Shown: one piece after another, positions 21,431 to 32,940 of the stretch
Numbering within the stretch: position 1 is the first letter of the stretch
How the letters are laid out: each line of letters opens with the position of its first letter
Assembly (NCBI GenBank): GCA_964036045.1
Contig: OZ038382.1
Span: 117,171,429 to 117,235,428 of the forward strand
DNA length: 64,000 nt
Direction: 5' to 3'
Source of the DNA: Eutreptiella sp. 'Long Island Sound 2002'
Taxonomy: Eukaryota > Euglenozoa > Euglenophyceae > Eutreptiales > Eutreptiaceae
The notes under the pieces: model-generated
The model's input: the letters and a program-made list of their open reading frames with translations, nothing else
What the model was told of the DNA's origin: nothing
Database searches by the model: none
Position numbers and translations under genes: made by a program

Positions 21431-21439
21431 CCGGTGGCC

Positions 21440-22341
21440 TCACTGAGAGTCCCACACGGAGGGGTCGACGGGCGTGCCGGGGGCGTACGCGACGTGCAGG
21501 TCGGGCAGCAGAGGGCGCACGTGCAGGGCGTCGGCGTGCCCCATGAGGACGTCACTAAAACCGAGGGGTTGGCGGCAAGCAGGATTCGTCGCCCGGGGGG
21601 GGTGGCGGCAAGGAGCGGGAGGATGTCTGCGGCCCGCGACGCGGGGGTGAACACGACGTGGGCCGGGTGCGGCCCCGGGAGAGGCGCCGGGGGGAGCGGG
21701 ACCACGGGCTAGCGGTCCACCGTGAGGCGCCAAGTGTCGCAGTGGCGGAGGAGCCAGACTAGGGCGATTCTGTGGCGCAGTGTGAGGGGCTGGGTGCAGG
21801 GCAGCGTGGGGACGTGCGGCGGGGAGGGGGGGGGCGGGGCGGTGACATGGGAGGGGGCCGGGCGGAGAAGTGATGCCAGCAACGTGTGCCTCGTGCTGAG
21901 GGTGGAAAGGAGCTCGCGGAGGAGTCCCTCTCGGCCGGCGCTGTCCAGCAGGGGGGGGACGCCGTGGGGGGAGGTGGAGTGCCACATGCCCAGCATACTG
22001 AACACTGACTGCGTCGGGGGGCCGGGTGGCGGGGCGGCTGGGAGGTGATCGGAGAGGTTCACGGCGGCGGTGGCCGTGCGGAGCTCAAAGGGGGAGACGA
22101 GGTGGGGGGAGTGGCCGGCCGTGCCTGCCAGAACGGGCGGGTGCGTGGACACGCGCCACGCGAGGAGCAACTGCAGGGCGTAGTGGGGGGGGCAGTGGTA
22201 CTCAAGGTGAGCGGCGGAGTCCGGGTAGGGGCGGTGACAGAAGGGGCACGTCACTCCCCCGTAGCCGGGGGGATGGTCCTGATAGCGCAGTAGCTGGGGT
22301 GCATGATGCGGTGCAGGGCCAGCACTGGAACCTCGGCGCAC
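21440..22341 (-). pseudogene. LINE-C C-terminal region with CCHC finger
   Basis: The finger is CPFC...H....C (CPFCHRPYPDSAAHLEYHC, about 22195-22252), matching the C-terminal zinc finger of other LINEs. The frame ends at TAG 21709; the same frame continues openly beyond it, and a further frame leads to a stop at 21440. The C-terminal 90 residues are therefore uncertain. Confidence 0.7.
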
Positions 22342-22523
22342 TCATACGCGAGGCAGAGTAGGTGAGAGGACCAGCCTGGGGGCAGGGGCCGGAGGTGCAA
22401 CGTGTGGGTGCGGGTGGTGGTGGCCGCAAACGCTGCCTCTGCGGCGCGCGCGGGGCTCAGAAGACCGCGCCCTCACGGAGCAACCACGATGCGGCCATGG
22501 AAGAGTGCGGACCAGGGGAGGGT

Positions 22524-23201
22524 TCACGGGGAGGCGGTGTGGAGCCCGTGGCGGGCTAGGGCGTCGGCCTCGGCGTTTAGGGTGGCGAGGTGGCTGGCGA
22601 AGCCGGAGTTGTGTTGCGCGGGGAGCCAGGCTTCGTGCATGCGGAAGGAGGCGGAGAGGAGGGCCGCTCGGTACGAGATGCAGAGGGCGGAGGAGGGGGG
22701 TGGGCCGCGAATGAGGTCGCAAAGTTGAGAGGCGGTGGACTCTGAGGCAAAGAAGGCTTTGCCGGACCAGCCACTGAGGGCGAACATGGCGGCTATCTTG
22801 GCTATCCATTTTGCGTCGGTGCAGTGAACGGCGAGGGCATGGAGGCCAAGCTAGCCGCGGTAGAGGGTGCCGTGGTGGGGGTGCCAGAGGAGGAAGCCAG
22901 CGCCGAGGCGGGTGCCCTCTTGGCTTCCGTCGCACGCGACCACAACGTAGGGGAGGGAGCGGAGGGGGGCCAGTGAGCTGGCGTGGTGCTGCGGGGCGGG
23001 GCGCATGTGGGGGGAGGGGAGGAGGTGGACGGTGATGTCGAGGGGGGCGAGCGCCTGTGCCAGGGCGGGACCTTCGGTGAGCCAGGGGGTGGAGCGGCGT
23101 GGGGAGACGACGGACGCCGTGGCGGCCACCACGAGGGTGTTGGGGCCCCAGGAGGCGCGGAGGTAGGTGCGGAGGAGGTTGAGGGGGGCCCGGTACGCCA
23201 A
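22524..23201 (-). pseudogene. LINE-C RNase H domain
   Basis: Split over two frames. The first contains VVACDGSQEGTRLGAG with the first catalytic Asp (about 22900-22950) and ends at the stop codon at 22851. The second carries FFASESTASQL at the position of the third motif, where the usual Asp appears to be Glu, and then HEAWLPAQHN...NAEADALA with the final His/Asp block (about 22560-22620). The catalytic Glu of the second motif is not clear. The fold is recognised by its first and last blocks. Confidence 0.65.
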
Positions 23202-25167
23202 GAGGGGGGCGACGGGACCGCCCTGCTGGAGGGAGGGGTGGAGGAAGGCCGAGTGTGCCCAGGGGGGCAGTCAGAAGGCGTGGCGATATGCGTTGCTGAT
23301 GGCGGTCTGATGGGGGCGGAGGGAAGGGGGGGGGGGGATGAGGACGCCCGAGGAGACGTAGTCGAGGGGGGAGAGGCTGAAGGCGTGCAGGGAAAGGAGC
23401 TGAAGTATGGGGCAGGCCTCGCGTTTGCGGTTGGCCTTGCGCGCCCGGTCGAGGGACGCGCGGGATTTGAGACGACGCGGAGGAGGGGGAGCTCGGGGAG
23501 GATGGGGATGCCGACGACCTCCGGGGGGGCTGTGGTGGTGGTGCCGGTGTGTTGTGGGACGTCAGCTGTGACGAGGGTGGGCCGTCCTGGGCGGGAGTCG
23601 ATGAGGGAGAATTCGTGCTTGTTGGAGTGGATGATGCGGCCGGCGCGGCGAGAGCACTCGCGGCAGCCAGTGGCCATGGCTGCCACGTCATTGAGGGAGG
23701 GCGTGATGAAGCGACGGTCGTCGCTGTACGAGACGTGGGTGGCGGGGAGGGACGCGGAGTGGCCGGGGATGGTGAGAAGGAGGGTGATGGAAGTGTTGGG
23801 GCGCATGGCCATGGTGATGACCAGGCTGGGTGCCTGGTAGTGGAGTTGGGCAACCCGTCGCCTTGGTTGCCCCCCTCCTCGGTGCTGAAGGGCCGGGCGA
23901 ACCCTTCGCGGGTGGCCACGCGGATGACCACGCGGCTGTAGAAGCCGTCTGCCGAGGGGCCAAAGTCCCACATGGCGCGGAGGTGGGAGCAGAGGCGGGA
24001 GTTGTCCTGGCGCAACACCCTGAGGTACGCGTCAGACTCGTCCCAGTCGCAAATGGCGCAGGTGCCGTGGGTGGAGAGGGCTGTGTAGGTGGCTGCGCGG
24101 GCTACGAGGGCGAGGCCTAGGGCGCAGTGGCCTGGGCGGTAGGCGAAGCAGGCCGGGGTGTAGGTCGAGGTGAGCTCGAGGCCGGCGGCTAGGCGGGTCG
24201 TGGCGATGATGGCGGCTGCGCCGGAGACGCCCGACTCCACGTCGACGGGGCGGAAGGAGCGTGTGTGGTGTTCGGGGAGGGGCTTGGTAAGTTTCCCCTT
24301 GTAGAGGCCGTAGCGGACGGTCTCGTTGGAGACGCCCGGGGTGCCGGATTCAAGCTGGAGGAGGAGGTGAAGCAGCCCGAGGTAGACGCCTCCGCCGCTG
24401 CGGAAGAGCGCTGCGCGTGCCACGTTGTCAGTGGACACGGCGAGGGAGCGCTTGCCCATGCGGCGTTGGGTGAGGGAGGCGGTGGTGATGAGGGGGGGGG
24501 ACTTGCGGGCGAGGGCGTACGCCCGGAGGGAGGCGGGAGAATGTGGTCGGGCGTTCGCGCGGAGGGCGTCGCGGAGGAGGGGGAGAGTGAGAGCCGTGGG
24601 CGGATGCAAGAGGGGGAGCCAGGGGTCCGGGGTGTAGCGGGCGGCGAAGAAGGCGTGGTCCACGGAGACGTGCCGGTTGGCAGTTTGGGATCGGGATTGG
24701 GCCGTGAGCTCGGCGAGCCGTGCCTCGCAGGTTGCGAGGGTGGCCCCCGGGTGGGGGAGGATGCCGTCAAACGGTTCCAGGGGTGGGGAGGGCAGCCGGA
24801 GGACTGTGCGGGTGGCGGAGGTGATGGAGGGGGAGGAGAGGATGGCAGCGCGAGAGACATAGCCGTGGGCGGCTGACGCCTCGCGGAGGGCAGAGGACGG
24901 AGCGGCTAGGTCGTGGGTGGAGAGGGAAAAGGTGTACCGGGCCAGGGAACGTAGTAGAGCGGGGGTGTCGGGCGGGTGCGGGAGCAGCTGGTGCCCGATG
25001 ACGTGGTGGGCAGCGATGTAGTGGTCGGGGAGGGAGCGGGTAAGGGAGAGCCATCCCCACGCTAGGTCAAGGGCGGCTGAGAGGGAGTCCATGTCCTCGA
25101 GAGTTGCCAGGCGCCATCGGAACAAACGCGAAGAGTGGGCGTCGCAGGAGCGGTGGTGCAGGGTGAC
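22802..25167 (-). pseudogene. LINE-C reverse transcriptase domain
   Basis: RT motif A is CDWDESDAYLRV (about 24025-24060) and motif B is GGNQGDGLP (about 23850-23876), both in the frame of 25125-23850. A frame change follows, and motif C, HVSYSDDRRFI, with its two Asp lies in the second frame (about 23700-23735). Downstream thumb-like sequence (EFSLIDSRPGRPTLV) follows to about 23.35 kb. The catalytic triad is intact, but the reading frame is broken between B and C. Confidence 0.85.
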
Positions 25168-25735
25168 CTACGCCAGCACCATGGCGTGCGAGGTGTGGCA
25201 GGGGAGGACGTGGTGAGTGTGGGAGGCGATGGGTCCGATGGAGAAGATGTGGTCGATGGCGGTGGACCGGGGGGAGCCGTGGCGGGTGGTGAAGTTGGTG
25301 GGAGTGGCTGGGGGGACCAGGCGGTGCTAGGCCGAGAGTGGGCCCAGGGCTACGAGCGCGGAGGCCAGGGGGGGTGCCTAGGGCAGCCGTGCTGTTGAGG
25401 TTGCCCGGGAGGACGCACAGGTCGGGACGCATGCGGGAGCGGAGGTGGTTCATGAGCTTGACCTGGGACACCCACTCGGAGTACGAGAGGCGTGGGGGGA
25501 GGTAGGCGTTGAACAAGAGGGCACGGCCCCCTAGTGAGAGGGGGACCGCGGAGGCAATCCACTGCGGGCCGTCATAGACGAGGTCGGCGGGCTGGGAGGG
25601 GGCGCGGAGGGACCGGAGCCAGGCCGTGCGGAGGCCTGAGCCCTCGCCGGATGCGGTGCTGTAGTGGGCCTCGTACCGTGGTGGGAGGGCGGGGCGGGCT
25701 GCGGCCAAGTCCCAGAGTTCCTGTTCGGCGACCAC
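25168..25735 (-). pseudogene. LINE-C AP-type endonuclease domain
   Basis: Visible motifs are VVAEQELWDL (catalytic Glu), LPGNLNSTA (equivalent to GDLN, with Asn for Asp) and, after a frame change in a C run near 25.37 kb, STAIDHIFSIG and SHTHHVLP (the DH and SDH-like motifs). In-frame TAG codons at 25327 and 25168 follow. The domain is recognisable but inactive in this copy. Confidence 0.7.
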
Positions 25736-25739
25736 GTCG

Positions 25740-26560
25740 GGGGAAAGGGCCTCGAGCCAGGTGCGGGCGAGGGAGACTTGGCCGGCGATGCCGCCCCAGT
25801 TGGGCGTGAGGAAGGTGAGGGCTGCGTCGCGGAGGGGGTTGGACGCTTGGTCGCGGGGGTCGGGGAGGGAGAGGACGAAGGCGGGGGTCGGCTGGAGGAG
25901 GCGGTCCGCAGGGGGGGCGCAGGGGGTGGCCCAGGGGATGGCCGAGACGGGGACCCCTCAAGGTAGTAGCATGCCCTAGAAGCCCACCACACAGCGGGCG
26001 CCGGTGTCCCGAGTGCACACGGGCGGGGCCTTGTGGGGGGAGGTGCAGAGGAACCGAGGCCAATGGTCGGTTGGGGATGTGGGGAGGTCGACGAAGGCGG
26101 TGTGAGGCCTCGGGCGGCCACAGTCGGGGCATGCGGAGGAGGCGACGAGCGGGGCGTCGGGGAGAGCAGGGTGTAGCGTCCACGGTGAGGCCGGCCCGAC
26201 GAGCGAGCGTACGCTGGGGACGGGGGGAGGCAGACCGACGGCAAGTGGGCGGTGTCCCAGAAGGCGGTCCACTTGGCGTCCACGTGCAGGGGTGGGGTGA
26301 TCCAGAAGGAGGGGTGGTGGCGCTGGCGGGGGAAGGAGGCGAGCCTACCGCACACTGTGGGGAGGGCGGAGGCGAGGAGCGAGGGGGGTAGCGACGTGGA
26401 GATCTGGGCGGCGTGCAGGAGGTCTCGGAGGGGGCCCGGGGGGAGGGGGGCGGTCGGGGGGTGCTGAAGGGGGAGGAGGTCAGCAGAGTGCGTGCACTCG
26501 GGGCAGCGCGTGAGGACTGGGCGCATCAGCGTGCCGCAGTGAAGGCATATACGGGGGGCG
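25740..26560 (-). pseudogene. LINE-C N-terminal cysteine-rich region
   Basis: In one frame the sequence CLHCGTLMRPVLTRCPEC (about 26485-26540) forms a CxxC-x10-CxxC zinc ribbon. About 400 bases further on, in another frame, ACPDCGRPRPH (about 26108-26140) gives another CxxC, followed by Cys residues that could complete a second finger. The region is rich in Pro and Ser and is broken by frame changes. It lies where an ORF1 or ORF2 N-terminal nucleic-acid-binding domain would be expected. Confidence 0.5.
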
Positions 26561-26756
26561 GAGGCGGGTGGTGGAGTGGGTGCGCGGGGGGGAGTCTCTC
26601 GGGTGTAGGGTTGGGGATGGGGCTCCGGGCCGGGAAGGGGGTCCGCTCCGGCGCGGTAGGCGTCGGGTGGGCGGGGGTAACGGGAGGCGAGGAAGGCCGC
26701 CCAGGCCGGGGTCGGGAGGTCAGGAGCACTGGTGGCGGGGAGAGTGTCCGGCAGGG

Positions 26757-26949
26757 GTATGTATGTATGTATGTATGTATGTATGTATGTATGTATGTAT
26801 GTTTGTATGTATGTATGTATGTATGTATGTATGTATGTATGTATGTATGTATGTATGTATGTATGTATGTATGTATGTATGTATGTATGTATGTATGTAT
26901 GTATGTATGTATGTATGTATGTATGTATGCATGTATGTATGTATGTATT
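26757..26949 (+). repeat. (TATG)n microsatellite at the LINE-C 5' end
   Basis: About 48 units, the longest such array in the window, with single-base variants near 26802 and 26930. (TTG)n and the GC-rich head follow directly. Confidence 0.97.
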
Positions 26950-28400
26950 TTGTTGTTGTTGTTGTTGTTGGCGCGCGCAGCACGTGCTGGCGGGAGAAAT
27001 TGCCAGACACGCTCTCCCTGGGCAGAGCGCAAGGGAGCAGTTGGCCGGCGCAACGCTAGCCGGGGAGGCACCTACGACGACCGACGGGGGGGGGGGGGGC
27101 CTGCTGTCCGGGGGGAAGGGGCACGCGCGTCGCTGAGGGAGGGACTACCCGTCTGCGTGACCCATGCTCCCTCCCCCGCCGCGGGGGGAGGGTACGCGCA
27201 CCTGTGGGAGACGGAAGCGGGATGGGGGCTGGTGGGAGGGACCACGTGTCCGGGGACCTGCGGGGCCCCGGCTCCCCTTGCTTCTCCCACTCCCCTACAA
27301 CAGGGGAGGGGGTGTACCTCCCCTGTGAAGGTGGAGGAGGGTGGGCGGCGGGGGGGGGTTTGTATGGTCTATACCCCTTTGTCCCGTTTCCCTTGCGTGT
27401 GGGCATCGTGGGATGCGCTATGGGCCGCTGTAGCAAGCTGCGGGGACCTTGCGGCCCGCGGGAGTGCTCCCGGGCCCGCAGGGGTTGTGCCGCCCGCGGG
27501 GGTGGCGTGCCCCATGGGTCAGGGCCGGAGCGTGGCTCCTTGGCTGGCGGTCTAGGTAACGGCCGCTTGGACCGCTCTGGACGCGGCAGCTGCCCGCGGT
27601 GAGGGCATTCTGCCTGCGACCCTCGGAGCCGCTCGAGGATGGGCGCGGAGTGGCGCCGTCCTATTTGCGCATTGCGAGCGCGGGGTGCCGCGGGGGCATG
27701 CGCGGAGCATGCCGGGAGTGGGCGCACTGCGCCTGCAGCATGGGCATGGAGGGGGAGCTGGCCGCGCAGAGCGCACGGAGTGGGCGGTCGCAAAGCGCAC
27801 CGAGGGCTCGGGGGCCATCTGCCCTGTGGAAGCACTCTGCCACGGGGCGGCCCTCCTGCGCATAGAGCGCGGGGAAGTGTGTAGCGGCAAAAGGGCGGAG
27901 TGTAGGGACACGCCGGGGCGTGGCGCGGCCTTGCGGTCCGTGGCGTGGCAGGGGCGGGGCGTGGGGCGGCGCAAAGCGAAGGGCGGGGCGGCGAGGGGCT
28001 GTAGCGCATGGCGGAGTGGGCGCAAAGCCTGGGGCTGCGTTGGGGCCCGGCGTGTGGTGCCGCCGGCGTGGTGCACTATGTGGAACCAGGCTGGCGCACT
28101 ATGTGGGACTGTGTGTGAGGGGGGGGGGGGCATGGTCATGCAAGCCTGATATGACTGTGCTTCTCCACAGTGCGGTCTGGAGGGCTGGTCGCACGACACT
28201 GAGTCGGGTGAGGGCCAGCGCGGAGGGGCGCTGCCGTGACCCCGTTGGGCCTGTGCAAGCCATGCATCGCGGCCAGTGGTGCGTGGGCAACGCCGGGCCG
28301 GGGAGGTTACGGCGGTGGGGTGGGCCGGGGGGCTGTGCGGAGGAGGCCACAGGCCGTAAGCGCTCGGCAGCCGTGCGGTCGGGGCGGAACCGCACAAGGC
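26950..28400 (+). repeat. GC-rich element copy 3, head region
   Basis: (TTG)n (26950-26970) is followed by the conserved head (GCACGTGCTGGCGGGAGAAA) and by sequence matching 7210-7400 of copy 1 (27140-27290). From about 27.4 kb the match is lost and degenerate G-rich sequence with scattered minisatellite-like units begins. No coding family is recognised. Confidence 0.7.
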
Positions 28401-31400
28401 GAGACGCGGCGCAAAAGCGTAGCTTGCGGCCCCGCAAGGGCGCCGCGCGGGGCGGCGCAGGGGCACAGTGCGGGGACGCGAAGGGGAGCGGGGGGACCTG
28501 CAAGGGGGCCCGGGGGCCTGCGTAGGGCGGATGTTGTAGGGCTGCCGTGCGGGGCTGAGCGGGGGTTCAGTGCTGTGCTGTGCAGGGGCTGTTCGTGGGG
28601 CTGTGTCAGGGTACAGCATGTGACTGTGCTGCGGGGGGCTGCGCCCAGGCGATGTACGGCACCGCCTCCAGGCGCGGTGTACCCGAAGGGAGAGTGGGCC
28701 GTCGCGGGGGGCGCAGGCGGGGCACGGAGCAGCAGCTAGATGTGGCGGGGCGAGGGGGGCGCTTGCTTGGCACATAGTAGGGGGGGGGGGGCGGCTGTTG
28801 GGTGCTCGGCGGCCGCTCCGGTAGTCCAACGGCGCGCTGAGACGTGGGCCGCTTTGGGAAAGGGTGGCAAGTATTCGAGGGTGCTGCCAGTTGCCCGGGG
28901 AGCGAGGGGAAGTGGTAGAGCGCACACGGGATCGCGAGGTTGCGGTAGGCCGTGCAGGGCTGTGTAGGGGCGCGGTGCGGGGCTGCGCCAGGGCGTGGCG
29001 GAGCCGTGCAAGGGTACCGCGGTGCCGCGCGGGACGGCGTCGGAGCGTTGGGACGCCGAGTAAGAGAGTACGATAGCACTTTGAGGTGCTGTGTAAGGGC
29101 GCAGTGCGGGGCCCTGAACGGATGCAATGTGGGGCTACGGTGGGTGCGGTGAGGGGCGCGGAGGGGAGCTGCGGGGGGGGGGCGGGGGGCGCTGGGGCGG
29201 TGGCAGTGGGAGGAGGCGTGGCGTGCCGTGCGGGAACGGCGTTGGCAAGTCAGCGGGGGAGGTCCGGTGTGGGGTGCGGTGCGGGGCCGCCACAGAGGCG
29301 CGCAGCATGGGGCTGCGCAAGGGTGCAGTGGCTGCGCAGGGGTGTAGCGTGGCTCTGGGCAGGGGTGCAGCATGCCGCTGCGCAAGGGGCACGGCGTGGT
29401 GCTGCACTGGGGCGCTGCCTGGAGCTGCTTGGGCGTAGCGGCCGCACAAGGGACGCGGCATGTGGCTAACCAGGGCACAGCCCGGGACCGAGCAGGGGCG
29501 TTGTGTCAGGCCGCGCAGGGGCGTGGCATGTGGTTGCAAGGGGTGCAGCCTCGAGCTGGGCTAGGGCGCGGCGGCGGTGTAAGGGGGCGCAACGCGGGAC
29601 TCTGCAGGACGGGGGCCGTTGCATGGGCGGGGCGTGGGGTTGCGCAAGGGGCGCTGCGTGGGGCCGTGTAGGGGTGCGGCATGCAGCTGCACTGGAGCAT
29701 GGCATGCGGGTGCACTGGAGCGAAGCCTGCGGCTGCCCTAGAGCGCCACGTGGGGCTCCGCCGGTGCGCTGCATGGGGTAGCGTAGGGCGTAGCGTGAAA
29801 TCGCGCAAGGGGCAAAGAATGGTGCCGCACAGGGGCGCGGCATGCGTCTGCGCCGGACCGTTGCAAGCAGCTGGGCTCAAGCGCATCGTGGGACTGCGTA
29901 GGGGCACACCATGCGGCCGCGCAAGGAAAACAACGTGGGGCCGCGCAGGGGCGCAGTGCAGGACCGCGCAGGGGCGCAGCACGCGGCTGCGAGTGGACGT
30001 AGCGTGGGGCAGCGCCGGGGCGCGGCATGCAGCTGGGCAGGGGTGCAGCAAAGGGCCGTGCTAGGGCGTGGCGTGGGGTTGCAATGGGCGTACGTGGGGT
30101 GGCGCAAGGGACGCTGTGTGGTGCCATGAAAGGGCACGGCATGTAGCTGCGCTGGGGGGCAGCATGGGACAGTGCAGGGGCAGGACATGCGGCTGCGCAG
30201 GGGGCGCAGCACGGCGCCGCGCAAGGGCGCAGCATGTGGCTGTGCACGGGCGCAACCTGGAGCTGGGCTGGGGGGCAGCGTGGGATCGAGCAGGGGCATA
30301 GCGTAGGGCTGCGTAGCCGTGCAGTGTGCCGCTGCGCTGGAGTGCAGTGTGAGACTGTGCAGGGGCGCAGCGGTGGGGCTAGGGGCGCTGCGTGGCACTG
30401 GGCCGGGGCAAAGCGCAACACTACGCTGGGGGGCAAGGTGTGGATGCACAGGGGCGCAGCATGAGGCTGCGCATGGGAGCATTGTGGTGCCCCGCCGAGG
30501 CGCAGCGTGGGACCGTGCAGGGGCGCAGTGTGACGCTTTGCAGGGGTGCGGCATGCGGCCGCAGGGGCGCTGCCAGGCGCTGGGCTAGGGCGCAGCGGTG
30601 GCACAAGGGGCGCCGTGTGGGACTGTGCACGACGCAACGGGGGGCCGTGCGTGGGCGGAGCGTGGGGCTGCGCATGGGGCGCAGCGTGGAGCCGCGTAGG
30701 GTTGCGGCAGGGGGCTGCGCTGGAATGAAGCATGCAGTTGCGCTGGGGCGTCGCGTGGGGCTCCGCCAGTGCGCTGCCCGGGGCAGCGCAGGGGTGCGGC
30801 GCGGAGTTGCGCAAGGGGCGCACCATGGTGCCGCGCAATGGCGCGGCACGCGGCCGCGCTGGAGCGTCACATGCAGCTGCGCTGAGGCACAGCGTGGGGC
30901 TGCGTAGGGGCATAGCATGCGGTTGCGCAAAGGCGTAACGTGTGGCTGCGCAAGGGCGTAGTGTGGAACCGCGCAGGGTCGCTGCATGCGGCCAAATGTG
31001 GACGCAGTGATTGGAGCACGTGGGGCAGCGCAAGGGACGCAGTGTGGTGCCGTGAAGGGGCGTGGCATGTGGCTGCACTGGGACGCCGCGTGGGAGAGTG
31101 CAGGGGTGCAGCATGCGGTTGCGCTGGAGCGTAGCATGCGGTTGCGCTGGAGCGAAGTATGCGGCTGCGCCGGGGCGCAGCTTGGGGTTCCACCAGTGCG
31201 CTGCATCGGGCAGCACAGGGTGAAGCGCGGAATTGCGCAAGGGGCGCGGCATGGTGCCGCGCAGGGGCGCGGCACGCGGCCGCAATGGAGCGTTGCATGC
31301 AGCTTGGCTGAGGCGCAGCGTGGGACTGCGTGGGGGCACAACATGCGGTTGCGCAAGGGGCATAACGTGGGGCTGCGCAGGGGCGCAATGTGGGCACAGT

Positions 31401-32340
31401 GTGCGCTAGGGCGTTGCTCGCGGCTGCGCAAGGGGCGCGGTGTGGGGCTGTGTTAGGGGTGCAGCGTGCAACAGAGCTGGGGCGAATCGCGAGGCTCCGC
31501 TGAAGCGCAGCGCGGGACTGCGTTGGAGCGGAGCATGCGGCTGCGCAAGGGCGTAGCATGTAGTCGCGCTGGGGTGCGCAGTGGAGCTGTGTAGGTGCGC
31601 AGCGCGGAGCTGTGCATGGGCGCGGCATGGGGCTGTGCAGGGGTGCAGCTTGGGGCCGTGCGTGCGCGCACAACGGGACTGCGCGTGGGCGCAAGACGGG
31701 GCTGCGCAGGGGGCAGTGTGGAGCTGCGATGTGGCGAAACGGCTGCAGAAGGGGCGCCACGTGGGGCTGCGCAGGTGTGCAGCATGCGGTTTTGGTGGGA
31801 CTGCGCAGGGGCAAAATACGGGGCCGCGGAGGCGCGCAGCATGCAGCTGCGTCGGGGCACGGCGTGGGAATGCGATGCGGCGCAGCTTGCAGCCGCGCAG
31901 TGGGCGCTGCGTGGGGTTGCGCAGGGGCGCAGCCCGCGGCTGCGCTGGAGCGCCGCGTGGGGCTGCGCTGGGGGGCAGCGGGGAACTGCGCATGGCCGAA
32001 GGATGCGGCTGCGCATGGGCACAGCATGGGGCCGCGCAGGGGGCAGCGTGGGGCTGCGCTGGGGCGCAGCGGCTGCGGGAGGGGAGCAGCATGTGGCTGA
32101 GCAACGGGTGCAAAATGGGGCTGTGCTGGGGCCCAGCATGCGCCCGCGCTGGAGCGCGATGGGGCGCGGCCTCGGGCCGTGCTGAGGCGCAGGGGCAGCG
32201 GAAGGGGCGCAGCGTGTGTTTGACCCAGGGGCGCAACATGGGGCTACGCTAGAGCGCAGCACGTTCCTGCGCATGGGCGCAGTGCGGAACTGCGCATGCG
32301 CAATGTGTGGGGCCGCGCTGGGGTGTAGGGGCTGCGGTGG
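28400..32340 (+). repeat. Old, diverged hairpin minisatellite array
   Basis: The same unit as at 8912-12760 (GGGGCTGCGCAGGGGCGCAG) can be followed for about 3.9 kb, but most units carry substitutions, especially G/A and C/T changes, and many arms no longer pair perfectly. Variants such as GCATGCGGCTGCGCTGGAGCG are common. The position within the element corresponds to the young array of copy 1. Confidence 0.85.
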
Positions 32341-32739
32341 GGCGGCGTGGGGGGTGGGGGGGGCTGCTCGACGGACGCTAGGCCCACAGCGGCGCCCATG
32401 TGGGGTGGCAGGGGTCATGGAGTGTGTGTGTGGGGGGTCGACAGAGGCAGGGGGCAGGGGGAGCGGGTTGAGAGAGGAGGCGGCGCGGCTGCGGCCGTGT
32501 TGGCGGGGGGCGCTGTGGTGTAGGGTAGCGGTAGGGGTGGCGTGAGGGCGGCGGGGGGTGTGGGGCGTTGCTCCTCGGACGGCGCCCCTCAGTGGGCGGC
32601 AGGGGGTCGCAGAGGGTGTGCGCGGGGGTGAGTTGTGATGAGGTGTGTGGGTGTGGAGTCGGGCGGGGGAGGGCTACGGGTTCGGTGGGGCGCGTGCAAG
32701 GGGGGGGGGGGGGGCAAGAAGCCGAGGCAAGCACTCGAG
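32341..32739 (+). other. G-rich spacer
   Basis: About 400 bases of G-rich sequence with GGGGTG-type runs and poly-G at 32701-32713. No gene and no clear repeat seen. Confidence 0.4.
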
Positions 32740-32940
32740 GCCCGGAGGCCCCAACTCCACGAGCGCCCCGGGCTCCCCGGCTAACTTTGGCCAGCCCCGG
32801 CCACTCCTCCGCCCCGGTTTGCCGCCCGGTGCCGCTCTGCGGCTGAGCTCACCTCACCCCCTCCCCCTCGCGCGCACGCCCACCCTCGCGCTCACAGCCC
32901 CACCCCCCCTCACCCTGCACACGCCGCCCCTCCCTCCCTG
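32740..32940 (-). repeat. Inverted copy of the 8340-8510 block
   Basis: The plus strand here matches the reverse complement of 8340-8510: GAGCGCCCCGGGCTCCCCGG and AACTTTGGCCAGCCCCGG are shared, followed by the CTCGCGCGCACGCCCACC and poly-C counterpart of the G-rich tract at 8359. The block is inverted relative to the rest of the element. Confidence 0.8.

Larger units (their letters stand above)
21430..26756 (-). mobile_element. LINE-C: decayed non-LTR retrotransposon
   Basis: The minus-strand order is cysteine-rich N-terminal region, APE-type endonuclease, RT, RNase H and CCHC finger. The 5' end abuts the (TATG)n array at 26757 without a recognised ORF1, so the copy is probably 5'-truncated. 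Several frame changes occur (near 25.37 kb in a C run, between RT motifs B and C near 23.87 kb, and near 22.85 and 22.34 kb), with in-frame TAGs at 25327, 25168 and 21709. Base composition is very GC-rich, unlike LINE-A. Confidence 0.88.

Noticed and set aside
26732-27136. ORFs encoding MYVC or HTYI/PTYL peptide repeats at all TATG/TAGG arrays
   Set aside because: Translations of tetranucleotide microsatellites, which are open in all frames of their strand.
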